NCBI GenBank assembly: GCA_035712285.1
Contig: DASTBA010000117.1
Location: forward strand, 1-6,608
DNA length: 6,608 bases
From: CAMLHP01 sp035712285
GTDB lineage: Bacteria > Gemmatimonadota > Gemmatimonadetes > Gemmatimonadales > GWC2-71-9
Reading direction: 5' to 3'
The translations under genes and the position numbers were made by a program. Numbering within the stretch: the stretch's first letter is position 1; each line of letters begins with the position of its first letter. The notes under the pieces are model-generated. The model saw only the letters and a list, made by a program, of their open reading frames with translations. It had not been told where the DNA came from and searched no databases. This document shows positions 1 through 6,608 of the stretch, piece by piece.

Positions 1-1
1 C

Positions 2-106
2 GCAATCCGGCGGACGATCGTGAGGGGCATCGCACTGATGCTGGACTGCGCACGATCCAGGGGTGAAACCGCCTTCTGCGGCCCGCAGGATCCGCTCCCC
101 GAGTGA
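2..106 (+). CDS. possible 3' end of an upstream gene (partial, unrecognised)
   Basis: This frame is open from the left edge of the window to a TGA at 104-106, giving 34 codons. About 28 of the 34 third positions are G or C, which fits a coding frame in this GC-rich DNA. The competing frame starting at base 1 stops at 64-66 and has weaker third-position bias. The peptide (ending CGPQDPLPE) is not recognisable. If real, the gene ends 11 bases before the next start codon, and its stop overlaps that gene's Shine-Dalgarno, which would be a normal operon junction. The stretch could equally be non-coding. Confidence 0.3.
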   Translation, partial: AIRRTIVRGIALMLDCARSRGETAFCGPQDPLPE

Positions 107-111
107 GGAGG
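106..111 (+). promoter_or_regulatory. strong Shine-Dalgarno (AGGAGG) for the Cdd1-like gene
   Basis: A perfect AGGAGG lies six bases before the ATG at 118. It decides the start: the in-frame GTG at 103 would place this motif inside the gene, and the ATG at 113 runs into a stop after two codons. It is the only textbook ribosome binding site seen ahead of any gene in this window. Confidence 0.8.
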
Positions 112-117
112 AATGAC

Positions 118-402
118 ATGACCAAGACGCGAAGCACCAGGCGGGACGAGCTGCAATCCCTCCCCGGCGTGGGCCCCAGCATCGCGCAGGATCTCCGCGA
201 CCTTGGCATCACGTCGGTCGCGGCGCTGGCACGCCGGAATCCCGAACGGATGTACCAGGCACTGAACCGGCTCACCGGCGTCCGGCAGGACCCATGCGTG
301 CTCTACGTCTTCCGCTGCGCGGTGTACTGCGCCCGGACCCCGAAGCCAGCGCCGGCGCTCCGCCAGTGGTGGACCTGGAAGGACCGCACCCTCACTGACT
401 GA
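118..402 (+). CDS. small helix-hairpin-helix protein, Cdd1 ('pathogenicity locus') type
   Basis: This 94-residue protein is close to the usual size of the Cdd1/'Pathogenicity locus' family (PF11731, recognised from memory). The N-terminal half carries a helix-hairpin-helix pattern, LQSLPGVGPSIAQDLRDLGI at roughly residues 13-32, of the kind that contacts DNA backbone non-specifically. It is followed by the family-typical 'DPCVLYVFRCAVYCA' and a tryptophan-rich end (WWTWKD). The family's biochemical role is unknown; DNA binding is inferred only from the hairpin motif. There is no signal peptide or membrane segment, so it is probably cytoplasmic. The start is fixed by a perfect AGGAGG six bases upstream. 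The stop lies next to or inside the likely N-terminal region of the following DUF2071 gene, suggesting co-translation. The family name does not imply that this organism is a pathogen. Confidence 0.85.
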   Translation: MTKTRSTRRDELQSLPGVGPSIAQDLRDLGITSVAALARRNPERMYQALNRLTGVRQDPCVLYVFRCAVYCARTPKPAPALRQWWTWKDRTLTD

Positions 403-454
403 GCTGCCCGCACCTGGCCGCCCGTTTCTCTCGGCGGAATGGCGCTACCTCCTG

Positions 455-1147
455 ATGCTGAACTATGTGGTGGCGCCGGACCTGCTGCAGCCATTCGTGC
501 CGGCCGGCACCGTGCTGGATGAATGGCGCGGCCACACCTGGCTCAGCATCGTCGGATTCCGGTTCCTGCATACCCGCATCCTCGGTGTGCCCATCCCCCT
601 GCACCGCCACTTTCCCGAGATCAACCTGCGCTTCTACGTGCGCGGCCGTCGTGACCCGCGCCGGGCCGTGGTGTTCCTGAGGGAGATCGTGCCACGGCAT
701 GCGATCGCCACCACCGCGCGCCTGCTCTACAACGAGCCCTACGCTGCCCGATCCATGCGCGCCCAGGCACCAACGACTCCACATGACGCCCCGCCACCCA
801 TCGAATACGCCTGGCGCCACCGTGGCCGCTGGCACCGATTCGGCGCCAGGCCATCAGGACCAGCGGAGCTGATCCTTGCCGGCACGGACGAAGAGTTCAT
901 CGCCGAGCATTATGTCGGGTACACCAGACAGCGGGATGGCGGTACCGTTGCTTACGAGGTGCGGCATCCGCGCTGGCGCGTCTGGCCGGTGACCGATATC
1001 GAGTGCGACGTGGACTTCGCGGGAGAATTCGGTACGGTGAGGAGCGCCATCACCGGGCCGCCAGCGAGCGCGTTCCTGGCGGAAGGATCGGCGGTGACGG
1101 TGGGCTGGCCTCGGCGGCTCGCCACCGATCAACTACGGGGCGCCTGA
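455..1147 (+). CDS. DUF2071 / YqjF-like protein
   Basis: The 230 residues from the first ATG match the DUF2071 (YqjF, PF09844) family along their length. Recognisable blocks are SIVGFRF (31-37), LGVPIPLHRHFPEINLRFYV (43-62), FLREIVPR (74-81), ARLLYNEPY (88-96), EEFIAEHYVGYTR (146-158) and YEVRHPRWRVW (167-177). The family has no established reaction; its fold has been linked to acetoacetate decarboxylase-like proteins, which I recall but cannot check here. No signal peptide or membrane helix is visible. The start is doubtful. The same frame is open upstream and encodes RPFLSAEWRYLL directly before this ATG, a block family members normally have near their N terminus, yet no in-frame ATG, GTG or TTG lies nearby. 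CTG codons at 404 and 395 are the closest candidates, and a GGAAGGA sits at 377-383, 11 bases before the CTG at 395. The true gene may therefore begin around 395-404 and abut or overlap the previous stop. Family call sure, start unsure. Confidence 0.85.
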   Translation: MLNYVVAPDLLQPFVPAGTVLDEWRGHTWLSIVGFRFLHTRILGVPIPLHRHFPEINLRFYVRGRRDPRRAVVFLREIVPRHAIATTARLLYNEPYAARSMRAQAPTTPHDAPPPIEYAWRHRGRWHRFGARPSGPAELILAGTDEEFIAEHYVGYTRQRDGGTVAYEVRHPRWRVWPVTDIECDVDFAGEFGTVRSAITGPPASAFLAEGSAVTVGWPRRLATDQLRGA

Positions 1148-1166
1148 GGCCGTTACACTTCACGTC

Positions 1167-1616
1167 ATGCGCTTCGCCACCGCGACCTGCCTGCTCCTGC
1201 TGTCCGCATCCCTGGCGCCCGCCGTCGCTGAGGCGCAATCAGGCCGGGATTCCGCCTCCCTGAACGCCGCGCTCGATCACTACGCCAGCCTCACGGTGCA
1301 GATGGCGAGTGACAGCATCTCCGCACTCTACGCGCCCGACGGCGTCCTCGCAGCTACCGGCCGAGCCCCGATCCAGGGACCGGACAGCATCCGCGCCTTT
1401 CTCGAGACATTCCGGGCCTATCACGTCCTGTCGGACACCATGCGGGCGGATGGGCTCATCGTCTGGGGCGACACCGCCTGGCAGTCGGGCACCTTCCGGC
1501 AGCATGTCCTGGTGCCGGCGGGTGATACTGTCTTCGCGCACGGACGGTTCCTGTTCATGTGGGTGCGGGGCGCCGCCGGGACGTGGCAGATCCACTGGGC
1601 CAGCACGCGGCCCTGA
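1167..1616 (+). CDS. secreted NTF2-like (SnoaL/DUF4440-type) protein
   Basis: This 149-residue protein has a clear Sec signal peptide: MRF, a hydrophobic core around residues 8-20, and an A-E-A cleavage site at 21-23 ahead of Gln24. The mature part of about 125 residues follows the pattern of NTF2-like domains of the SnoaL/DUF4440 group. It has an N-terminal helix (SLNAALDHYASLTVQ), then DSISALYAPDGVLAATGRAP (49-68), GPDSIRAFLETF (71-82), and closing beta strands with GTFRQHVLV, FAHGRFLFMWVR and GTWQIHWASTRP. Such domains form a cone-shaped pocket and include both small-molecule enzymes and non-catalytic binders, so the substrate cannot be stated. It should act outside the cytoplasmic membrane. 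It begins 19 bases after the DUF2071 stop with no Shine-Dalgarno, so it may depend on upstream translation. An early Cys8 does not form a lipobox. Fold call good, function unknown. Confidence 0.8.
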   Translation: MRFATATCLLLLSASLAPAVAEAQSGRDSASLNAALDHYASLTVQMASDSISALYAPDGVLAATGRAPIQGPDSIRAFLETFRAYHVLSDTMRADGLIVWGDTAWQSGTFRQHVLVPAGDTVFAHGRFLFMWVRGAAGTWQIHWASTRP

Positions 1617-1623
1617 CCGGCAA

Positions 1624-1652
1624 GTGGCAAAGCACCAGATGTGAAGTAGATT
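1624..1652 (+). promoter_or_regulatory. weak sigma70-like promoter candidate before the first kinase
   Basis: The 47-base gap before the first kinase is visibly richer in A and T than its surroundings. It contains GTGGCA (1624-1629; four of six matches to TTGACA), a 17-base spacer, and TAGATT (1647-1652; four of six matches to TATAAT). Initiation would fall only a few bases before the ATG at 1664, giving a nearly leaderless message, which fits the lack of a Shine-Dalgarno there. Chance matches of this quality are common, and promoter rules in this phylum are poorly known. Confidence 0.2.
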
Positions 1653-1663
1653 TCGTCACCCAA

Positions 1664-3844
1664 ATGACATCCCTGCTCCAGGAACAGTTGACGCCCCTGC
1701 TCGCCGACCGCTACCGGGTCGAGCGCGAGGTGGGCCGCGGCGGCATGGCCACGGTCTACCTCGCCGAAGACCTGAAGCACGGCCGACAGGTGGCGCTCAA
1801 GGTCCTCCACCCCGAGCTCGCCGCCACGCTCGGCGCCGAGCGGTTCCTGCGCGAGATCCAGATCGCGGCTCGGCTCCAGCACCCCCACATCCTGCCGCTC
1901 TACGATTCCGGCCGCACCGGTGGGCCGCGCGCCCAGGACTTCCTCTACTACGTGATGCCGTTCGTGGAGGGAGAATCGCTCCGGGACCGGATTGCACGTG
2001 AGCAGGCACTCCCGGTGGAGGATGCTGTCCGGATCGCGAGGAACATCGCCGCCGCGCTGGACTACGCCCACCGGCATGGTGTGGTGCATCGCGACATCAA
2101 GCCCGAAAACGTGATGCTCAACGAGGGCGTCGCCGTGGTCACCGACTTCGGCATCGCCAAGGCGGTGAGCGCCGCGGCGAGCGAGAACCTCACCCAGACC
2201 GGCACCGCCGTCGGCACCCCGGCGTACATGAGCCCGGAGCAGGCGGCGGGCGGCCCCGAGCCGGACGCCCGCACCGACCTCTACAGCCTGGGCTGCGTCC
2301 TCTACGAGATGCTCACCGGCACGGCGCCCTTCTCGGCGCCAACGGTGCAGGCGCTCATCATGAAGCACTTCACCGACCCGGTGCCGGCGATGCGGGGCAC
2401 CCGGACGCCGGTCTCCACCGACCTCGAGTCGGTGGTCACCAAGACGATGGCCAAGAGCCCGGATGATCGTTACCAGACCGCCGGTCATGTGATCCAGGCA
2501 CTCGGCTCACCCAAGGTGATGACGCCGCCGAATGCCACCCCGCTCGCCACACCAGCGGTAGCGCAGAAGAAGTCCATCGCGGTGCTGCCGTTCGCGGACA
2601 TGAGCCCGGAGAAGGACCAGGATTACTTCTGCGAGGGAATCGCGGAAGAGATCATCAATGCCCTGAGCAAGATCGAGGCGCTGCAGGTGGTGTCCCGTTC
2701 GTCGGCGTTCGCGTTCAAGGGGCACCAGGACGTTCGCAAGGTGGGGGAGCAGCTGGGTGTGGCCACGGTGCTGGAAGGGAGCGTCCGGAAGGCAGGCAAC
2801 CGGCTCCGGGTGGCGGCACAGCTGGTCAAGGTGAGTGACGGCTACCAGCTCTGGTCAGAGCGTTTCGACCGGGATCTCGAGGATGTGTTCGCCATCCAGG
2901 ACGAGATCGCCGACAGCATTGTGAAGGCGCTCAGGGTGGTGCTGAGCGACAAGGAAAAGCGCGTCAAGGACAAGGCGCCCACCGCGAACGTGCAGGCATA
3001 CGACTTCTACCTGCGCGGCCGCCAGTATTTCCACCAGTGGCGGAAGAAGGGCGTGGAGTACGCGCGGCGCATGTTCGAGCGGGCGCTGGAGATCGATCCC
3101 GATTACGCCCTGGCCCATGCCGGCGCCGCCGACTGCTGCTCCGCCCTCTACACGTGGTGGGATGCAAGCAAGGCGAATCTCGAAGGGGCCGAGGCGTACA
3201 GCCGGCAGGCGCTGGCGCTCGACCCGGACCTCGCGGAGGCGCATAGCGCGCGTGGCCAGGCGCTGACGCTCCGGAAGCAGCATGAGGAGGCGCACCGGGA
3301 ATTCGAGGAGGCCATCCGGCTCAATCCGAAGCTCTTCGAGGCGTACTTCTTCTATGCCCGGGCATGCCTGGCACAAGGCAAGTTCGAGGATGCTGCCCGA
3401 TTGTTCGAGCTGGGCACGCAGGTGCGTCCCGAGGACTTCCAGTGTCCCACGCTGCTGGTGGAAGTGTATCGCTCACTAGGCCGGGACGAGGACGCCCGCG
3501 CCACCGGCCGACGGAGCATCGAGCTCATCGAAGCCCGCCTTGCGCTCAATCCCGACGAGTCTCGTGCGCTGGTGATGGGTGCCGTCATGCATTGTCAATT
3601 CGGTAATCCGGCGCGCGGCCTCGACCTGCTGGCGCAGACGCTGGCGCTGGACCCGGATGACTCCGGCGTGCTGTACAATGTCGCCTGCGCCTATGCCCTG
3701 GCCGGACATGCCGACGAGGCGGTGGGCGCGCTCGAGAAGTCGGTCAAGAACGGGTTCGGCCACTGGGACTGGCTGGAGCACGACTCGGATCTCGACGCGG
3801 TACGCTCGCACCCCCGCTTCCAGGCGCTACTGGCCGGGCACTAG
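1664..3844 (+). CDS. soluble Ser/Thr protein kinase with TolB-like domain and TPR repeats
   Basis: This 726-residue protein has three parts. Residues about 17-275 form a complete Hanks-type kinase: glycine loop GRGGMATVY (24-32), catalytic Lys46 in VALKVL, likely helix-C Glu64, HRDIKPEN (142-149, Asp144 and Asn149), DFG (161-163), and GTPAYMSPEQ closing the activation segment (184-193). It should phosphorylate Ser/Thr on protein targets. A Pro/Ala linker (about 281-300) leads to a TolB-like domain (about 303-423; SIAVLPFADMS, YFCEGIAEEI, LEGSVRK, LWSERFDR) of the sort also fused to class III adenylate cyclases and CadC-like regulators. About six to seven TPR-like units follow (about 440-720; for example ALEIDPDYALAHAG, ALALDPDLAEAHSA, TLALDPDDSGVLYN) and end in HPRFQALL. 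No signal peptide or membrane helix is seen, so the protein should be cytoplasmic, unlike many kinases of this style. The ATG at 1664 is chosen because the 35 codons from the GTG at 1559 overlap the previous gene and encode unrelated residues. No Shine-Dalgarno is seen. It lies 19 bases upstream of a second kinase. Confidence 0.9.
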   Translation: MTSLLQEQLTPLLADRYRVEREVGRGGMATVYLAEDLKHGRQVALKVLHPELAATLGAERFLREIQIAARLQHPHILPLYDSGRTGGPRAQDFLYYVMPFVEGESLRDRIAREQALPVEDAVRIARNIAAALDYAHRHGVVHRDIKPENVMLNEGVAVVTDFGIAKAVSAAASENLTQTGTAVGTPAYMSPEQAAGGPEPDARTDLYSLGCVLYEMLTGTAPFSAPTVQALIMKHFTDPVPAMRGTRTPVSTDLESVVTKTMAKSPDDRYQTAGHVIQALGSPKVMTPPNATPLATPAVAQKKSIAVLPFADMSPEKDQDYFCEGIAEEIINALSKIEALQVVSRSSAFAFKGHQDVRKVGEQLGVATVLEGSVRKAGNRLRVAAQLVKVSDGYQLWSERFDRDLEDVFAIQDEIADSIVKALRVVLSDKEKRVKDKAPTANVQAYDFYLRGRQYFHQWRKKGVEYARRMFERALEIDPDYALAHAGAADCCSALYTWWDASKANLEGAEAYSRQALALDPDLAEAHSARGQALTLRKQHEEAHREFEEAIRLNPKLFEAYFFYARACLAQGKFEDAARLFELGTQVRPEDFQCPTLLVEVYRSLGRDEDARATGRRSIELIEARLALNPDESRALVMGAVMHCQFGNPARGLDLLAQTLALDPDDSGVLYNVACAYALAGHADEAVGALEKSVKNGFGHWDWLEHDSDLDAVRSHPRFQALLAGH

Positions 3845-3863
3845 GGCCCACCAACGCCTCACG

Positions 3864-6560
3864 ATGGCCGCCATCCCGACACCCCTGAGCCAGGCGCTGG
3901 CTGACCGCTACCGCCTCGAGCGGGAGCTGGGCGAGGGTGGGATGGCGACAGTGTACCTGGCCGAGGACCTGAAGCACCACCGTCAGGTGGCCATCAAGGT
4001 GCTGAAGCCCGAGCTTGCCGCCGCGATCGGCGCCGAGCGGTTCCTGCGTGAGATTCAGACCCTCGCAGCCCTGCAACATCCCCACATCCTCGGCCTGATT
4101 GATTCCGGGGAGGCCGGCGGCTCCACGTACTACGTGATGCCGTACGTGGACGGCGAGTCGCTCCGCGACCGACTCGCCCGTGAGCAGCAGCTCCCCGTGG
4201 AGGAGGCCGTGCGGATCACCCGTGACGTGGCGGACGCGCTCGAGTATGCGCACCAGCGCGGCGTGGTGCATCGCGACATCAAGCCCGGCAACATTCTGCT
4301 GCACGGTGCCCATGCCCTGGTCATGGACTTCGGCATCGCCCTCGCCGTGAGCAACACCGCCGGCACGCGCATGACCGAGTCGGGAATGAGCCTCGGCACC
4401 CCGCAGTACATGAGCCCCGAGCAGGCCATGGGCGCGCGAGAGCTCGGCCCGCGCACCGACGTCTACGCCCTGGGCGCAGTGCTCTATGAAATGCTCACCG
4501 GCGATCCACCGTTTTCGGCCAGCACCGCCCAGGCGATCGTCGCCAAGGTGATGACCGAGAAGCCGGTTGCGCCAAGCCGCGTGCGCGAACGGGTGCCAAT
4601 GCCGCTGGAGCACGCGGTCTTGATCGCCTTGGAGAAGGTGCCCGCGGACCGCTTCCCCACGGCAGCGGCGTTCAGTGCGGCAATCCGGGAGAACGAGACC
4701 GGCCCGGACTCCGGAGGCCGCGCGGCATGGCCCGAGCTCGCCGCTCCGGCATGGCAACGGCGTCCCTTCCTGGCGGTGTGCGGAGCGGCGGCGGTGCTGG
4801 CAGGCGTGGCGGCGTGGGGCTGGCTGCGGCCCGCGCCACGGCAACCTGTGCTCCGGTACAGCATGGGCATGGTGCCGGGCCAGGCGATCCGCGAGGGCGA
4901 GGGCGGCTTGAACGTCACGTTTTCCCCGGACGGAAGCAAGCTGGTCTACGTGGGGTCCGGTAGCGCGGGAACACAACTCTGGCTGAGGGCGCGCGACGGG
5001 CTCGATGCGGTGCCGGTTGCCGGAACCGACAACGCAATCAATCCTTACTTCTCGCCTGATGGCAGGCGGATCGCCTTTTCCGACAGAACCACAAACGCGC
5101 TCAAGGTCGTTCCCGTCTCCGGTGGGCCGGCGACCACGCTGTCCATGCCGGGCAGTGGCGCGGGTGGCGGCGGCGTGTGGGGAAGCGACGGGTGGATCTA
5201 CCATGACAGCGAGCGAGGGATCAGCCGCATTCGCCCTGAAGGCGGCGCCTCCGAGCTGATCGTCCCGTACGACAGCATCGCCGGCGAGGTTGGCTTCGGC
5301 TGGCCGGATCTGCTTCCCGACGGCAAGGTGCTCCTCTACCGGTCACGCCACGACGCGGACGTCAACGCCTACTCAATCGTCGCCTTCAATCTTCGCACGC
5401 ATGCGCGCCGCGTGCTCACGAAGGGCGTGATGGCCCGCTACGTTGCCCCGGGCTATCTCGTGTACCTGCGGGCTGACGGGGCGGTGCTGGCGGCGACTCT
5501 TGATCCGGACGAGCTCGCCATCACCGGCCAGCCCGTGCCGATCCTTGACGGGGTCATGGTCAAGGGCTCTGGTTCTGCGGACCTTGCCATCTCCCGCACC
5601 GGAACACTGGCCTACGTTGCTGGACCGGCGGGGGCAGGCGTTGTCAATGAGGTAGTCCTGGCCGGTCGTGATTCCTCTGTCGCGCACCTGTCTCCCGCGC
5701 TCACGTTTGCTGCGCCCACCATCCCCTCGGTCAGCCTCTCTCCTGATGGAAGCCGCCTCGCCCTCGTAGTACTGGATTCTTCGTTCGCCAGCATCTGGGT
5801 GAAGCAGCTCCCGTCCGGCCCACTGGCCAGGCTCTCCGGGACAGAAGCACAAGCCCTGCGACCCCAGTGGACCCCGGACGGCAGGTCCGTGATGTATGTC
5901 GCTGCCCCCGGAGGTGGCCGGCCCCAGGCGTTGTGGCGCCGCCGCGCTGACGGCAGCGGGTCCGCTGAACCGGTGCTCAGGTCATCCCGCGATGTCGTGG
6001 ACGGCGCCTACTCCCGCGATGGCCGCTGGCTGGTCTACACGATTGCGGCGGACAGCCAGAACTTCGATATCTTCGTCCAGCGCACCGCCGGCGACACCAC
6101 GGCGATTCCGCTGCTCACCGGCCCGGCATACGAGCAATCCGCCACGCTGTCGCCGGATGCGAAGTGGCTCGCCTACACGTCAGACGAGTCGGGGCGTTCC
6201 GAGGTGTACGTCGTCCCGTTTCCGGCGGCGGCGTCAGCTCGCTGGCAGGTCTCGATCTCCGGCGGCATCGCGCCCCGGTGGGCGCATAGCGGCCGGGCGC
6301 TCTACTTCGAGAATCCGATCGGTGAGTTGATGGAGGTTCCACTTGGCCAGGGGGTGACCTTCACGCCAGGCGAGGCCCGGCCGATTCTCCCTCCGGCGCA
6401 ACAGTCGATTGGCGTGCCGAACTACGACCTGACGCCGGATGATCGGCGCTTTGTGCGGGTACGTATCACGCCGGTAAACCAGGCCCCGGGAGGCGGCCGG
6501 ATCGTGATGGTAGAGCACTGGACCGACGAGCTCCGGGACCGGATGCAGACCCGTCAGTGA
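3864..6560 (+). CDS. membrane-anchored Ser/Thr protein kinase with PD40 beta-propeller sensor
   Basis: This 898-residue protein has a PASTA/PknB-like topology with a different sensor. The cytoplasmic kinase (about 16-270) is complete: GEGGMATVY (23-31), Lys45, likely helix-C Glu63, HRDIKPGN (136-143, Asp138 and Asn143), DFG (155-157) and GTPQYMSPEQ (178-187). A juxtamembrane linker (275-298) ends in Arg299-Arg300 and precedes a single transmembrane helix at about 301-321, which places the C terminus outside. The outer part (about 345-898) holds PD40/WD40-like repeats with SPDG-type turns: FSPDGSKLVYV (353), FSPDGRRIAFS (396), LSPDGSRLALV (625), WTPDGRSVMYV (669), YSRDGRWLVYT (716), LSPDAKWLAYT (762) and LTPDDRRFVRV (856). 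With degenerate units, about 12 blade-like repeats can be counted, enough for two propellers. Such propellers bind proteins or glycans; the ligand is unknown. The ATG at 3864 is used because the frame upstream is a shadow of the first kinase. It starts 19 bases after that gene's stop without a Shine-Dalgarno, so the two are probably co-transcribed. Confidence 0.92.
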   Translation: MAAIPTPLSQALADRYRLERELGEGGMATVYLAEDLKHHRQVAIKVLKPELAAAIGAERFLREIQTLAALQHPHILGLIDSGEAGGSTYYVMPYVDGESLRDRLAREQQLPVEEAVRITRDVADALEYAHQRGVVHRDIKPGNILLHGAHALVMDFGIALAVSNTAGTRMTESGMSLGTPQYMSPEQAMGARELGPRTDVYALGAVLYEMLTGDPPFSASTAQAIVAKVMTEKPVAPSRVRERVPMPLEHAVLIALEKVPADRFPTAAAFSAAIRENETGPDSGGRAAWPELAAPAWQRRPFLAVCGAAAVLAGVAAWGWLRPAPRQPVLRYSMGMVPGQAIREGEGGLNVTFSPDGSKLVYVGSGSAGTQLWLRARDGLDAVPVAGTDNAINPYFSPDGRRIAFSDRTTNALKVVPVSGGPATTLSMPGSGAGGGGVWGSDGWIYHDSERGISRIRPEGGASELIVPYDSIAGEVGFGWPDLLPDGKVLLYRSRHDADVNAYSIVAFNLRTHARRVLTKGVMARYVAPGYLVYLRADGAVLAATLDPDELAITGQPVPILDGVMVKGSGSADLAISRTGTLAYVAGPAGAGVVNEVVLAGRDSSVAHLSPALTFAAPTIPSVSLSPDGSRLALVVLDSSFASIWVKQLPSGPLARLSGTEAQALRPQWTPDGRSVMYVAAPGGGRPQALWRRRADGSGSAEPVLRSSRDVVDGAYSRDGRWLVYTIAADSQNFDIFVQRTAGDTTAIPLLTGPAYEQSATLSPDAKWLAYTSDESGRSEVYVVPFPAAASARWQVSISGGIAPRWAHSGRALYFENPIGELMEVPLGQGVTFTPGEARPILPPAQQSIGVPNYDLTPDDRRFVRVRITPVNQAPGGGRIVMVEHWTDELRDRMQTRQ

Positions 6561-6608
6561 TGTCGGAGCAAATCACCTCGACACGTCCGGCGCCGGCGTG
6601 CTCCAGTA
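6560..6608 (+). CDS. possible start of a downstream gene (partial)
   Basis: An ATG at 6560-6562 overlaps the kinase stop in a TGATG arrangement typical of translational coupling, and its frame stays open to the window edge (MSEQITSTRPAPACSS, 16 codons). Eleven of the 15 codons after the ATG end in G or C. There is no Shine-Dalgarno. The fragment is too short to identify and a chance open frame is quite possible. Confidence 0.35.
   Translation, partial: MSEQITSTRPAPACSS

Noticed and set aside
1154..1159. TACACT as a -10 box before the secreted NTF2-like gene
   Set aside because: No acceptable -35 sequence lies at the right distance, and the 19-base gap favours read-through from the upstream gene.
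1176..1190. Cys8 of the secreted protein as a lipoprotein anchor
   Set aside because: The cysteine sits at the beginning of the hydrophobic core without a lipobox, and a good A-E-A signal peptidase I site lies further on.
1559..1663. N-terminal extension of the first kinase from a GTG at 1559
   Set aside because: It overlaps the end of the secreted NTF2-like gene and encodes residues unlike the usual short kinase N terminus. The ATG at 1664 gives the standard start.
1421..2488. Long minus-strand open frame (355 codons) opposite the first kinase and the NTF2-like gene
   Set aside because: It is a shadow of two genes on the other strand, spans their junction and shows no domain. It resembles the antisense frame of the second kinase because the kinase sequences themselves are similar.
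3579..3863. 95-codon extension of the second kinase inside the first kinase gene
   Set aside because: The residues are a frame-shifted, Arg/Trp-rich shadow of the TPR region. The ATG at 3864 gives the standard kinase N terminus.
3744..5204. Long minus-strand open frame (486 codons) opposite the second kinase
   Set aside because: It mirrors a well-supported kinase gene in GC-rich DNA, where antisense frames stay open by codon bias. The peptide is Arg/His-rich with no recognisable domain.
6582..6600. GC-rich hairpin after the last kinase as a terminator
   Set aside because: The stem is only about six pairs including a G-T pair, there is no T-run, and a possible downstream reading frame runs through it.

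Overview
The window is a GC-rich bacterial segment whose five complete genes all lie on the plus strand. Two consecutive Hanks-type Ser/Thr kinases open with an 'LADRYR.ERE.G.GGMATVYLAEDLKH' signature. One is fused to a TolB-like plus TPR module and the other to a transmembrane helix plus a PD40 propeller. This style is typical of Gemmatimonadota and some Acidobacteriota. The phylum is inferred from protein style only; there is no rRNA or marker gene here.

Layout: a possible tail of an upstream gene (2-106) is followed by a strong Shine-Dalgarno and a small helix-hairpin-helix Cdd1-type protein (118-402). Next come a DUF2071/YqjF-like protein (from about 404 or 455 to 1147), a secreted NTF2/SnoaL-like protein (1167-1616), a soluble kinase-TolB-like-TPR protein (1664-3844), and a membrane-anchored kinase with a large extracytoplasmic PD40 beta-propeller (3864-6560). 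A possible next gene starts in a TGATG overlap at 6560. The gaps between complete genes are all about 50 bases or less (19 between genes 2 and 3, 47 before the first kinase, 19 between the kinases), so there is no intergenic stretch over 300 bases. No RNA gene, mobile element, CRISPR array or convincing terminator is seen.

The two kinases look like products of an old duplication of the kinase module. The first 71 residues of the two catalytic domains match at 58 positions, but their C-terminal modules are unrelated: one cytoplasmic protein-interaction module and one periplasmic propeller. They could be co-transcribed and act together, one sensing outside the membrane and one relaying inside, but that is inference. 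The three small upstream genes have no evident functional tie to the kinases. The window looks like ordinary chromosomal accessory/signalling content. I do not see a clearly new system; the most interesting points are the paired kinases with split TolB-like modules and the start-site puzzle of the DUF2071 gene.
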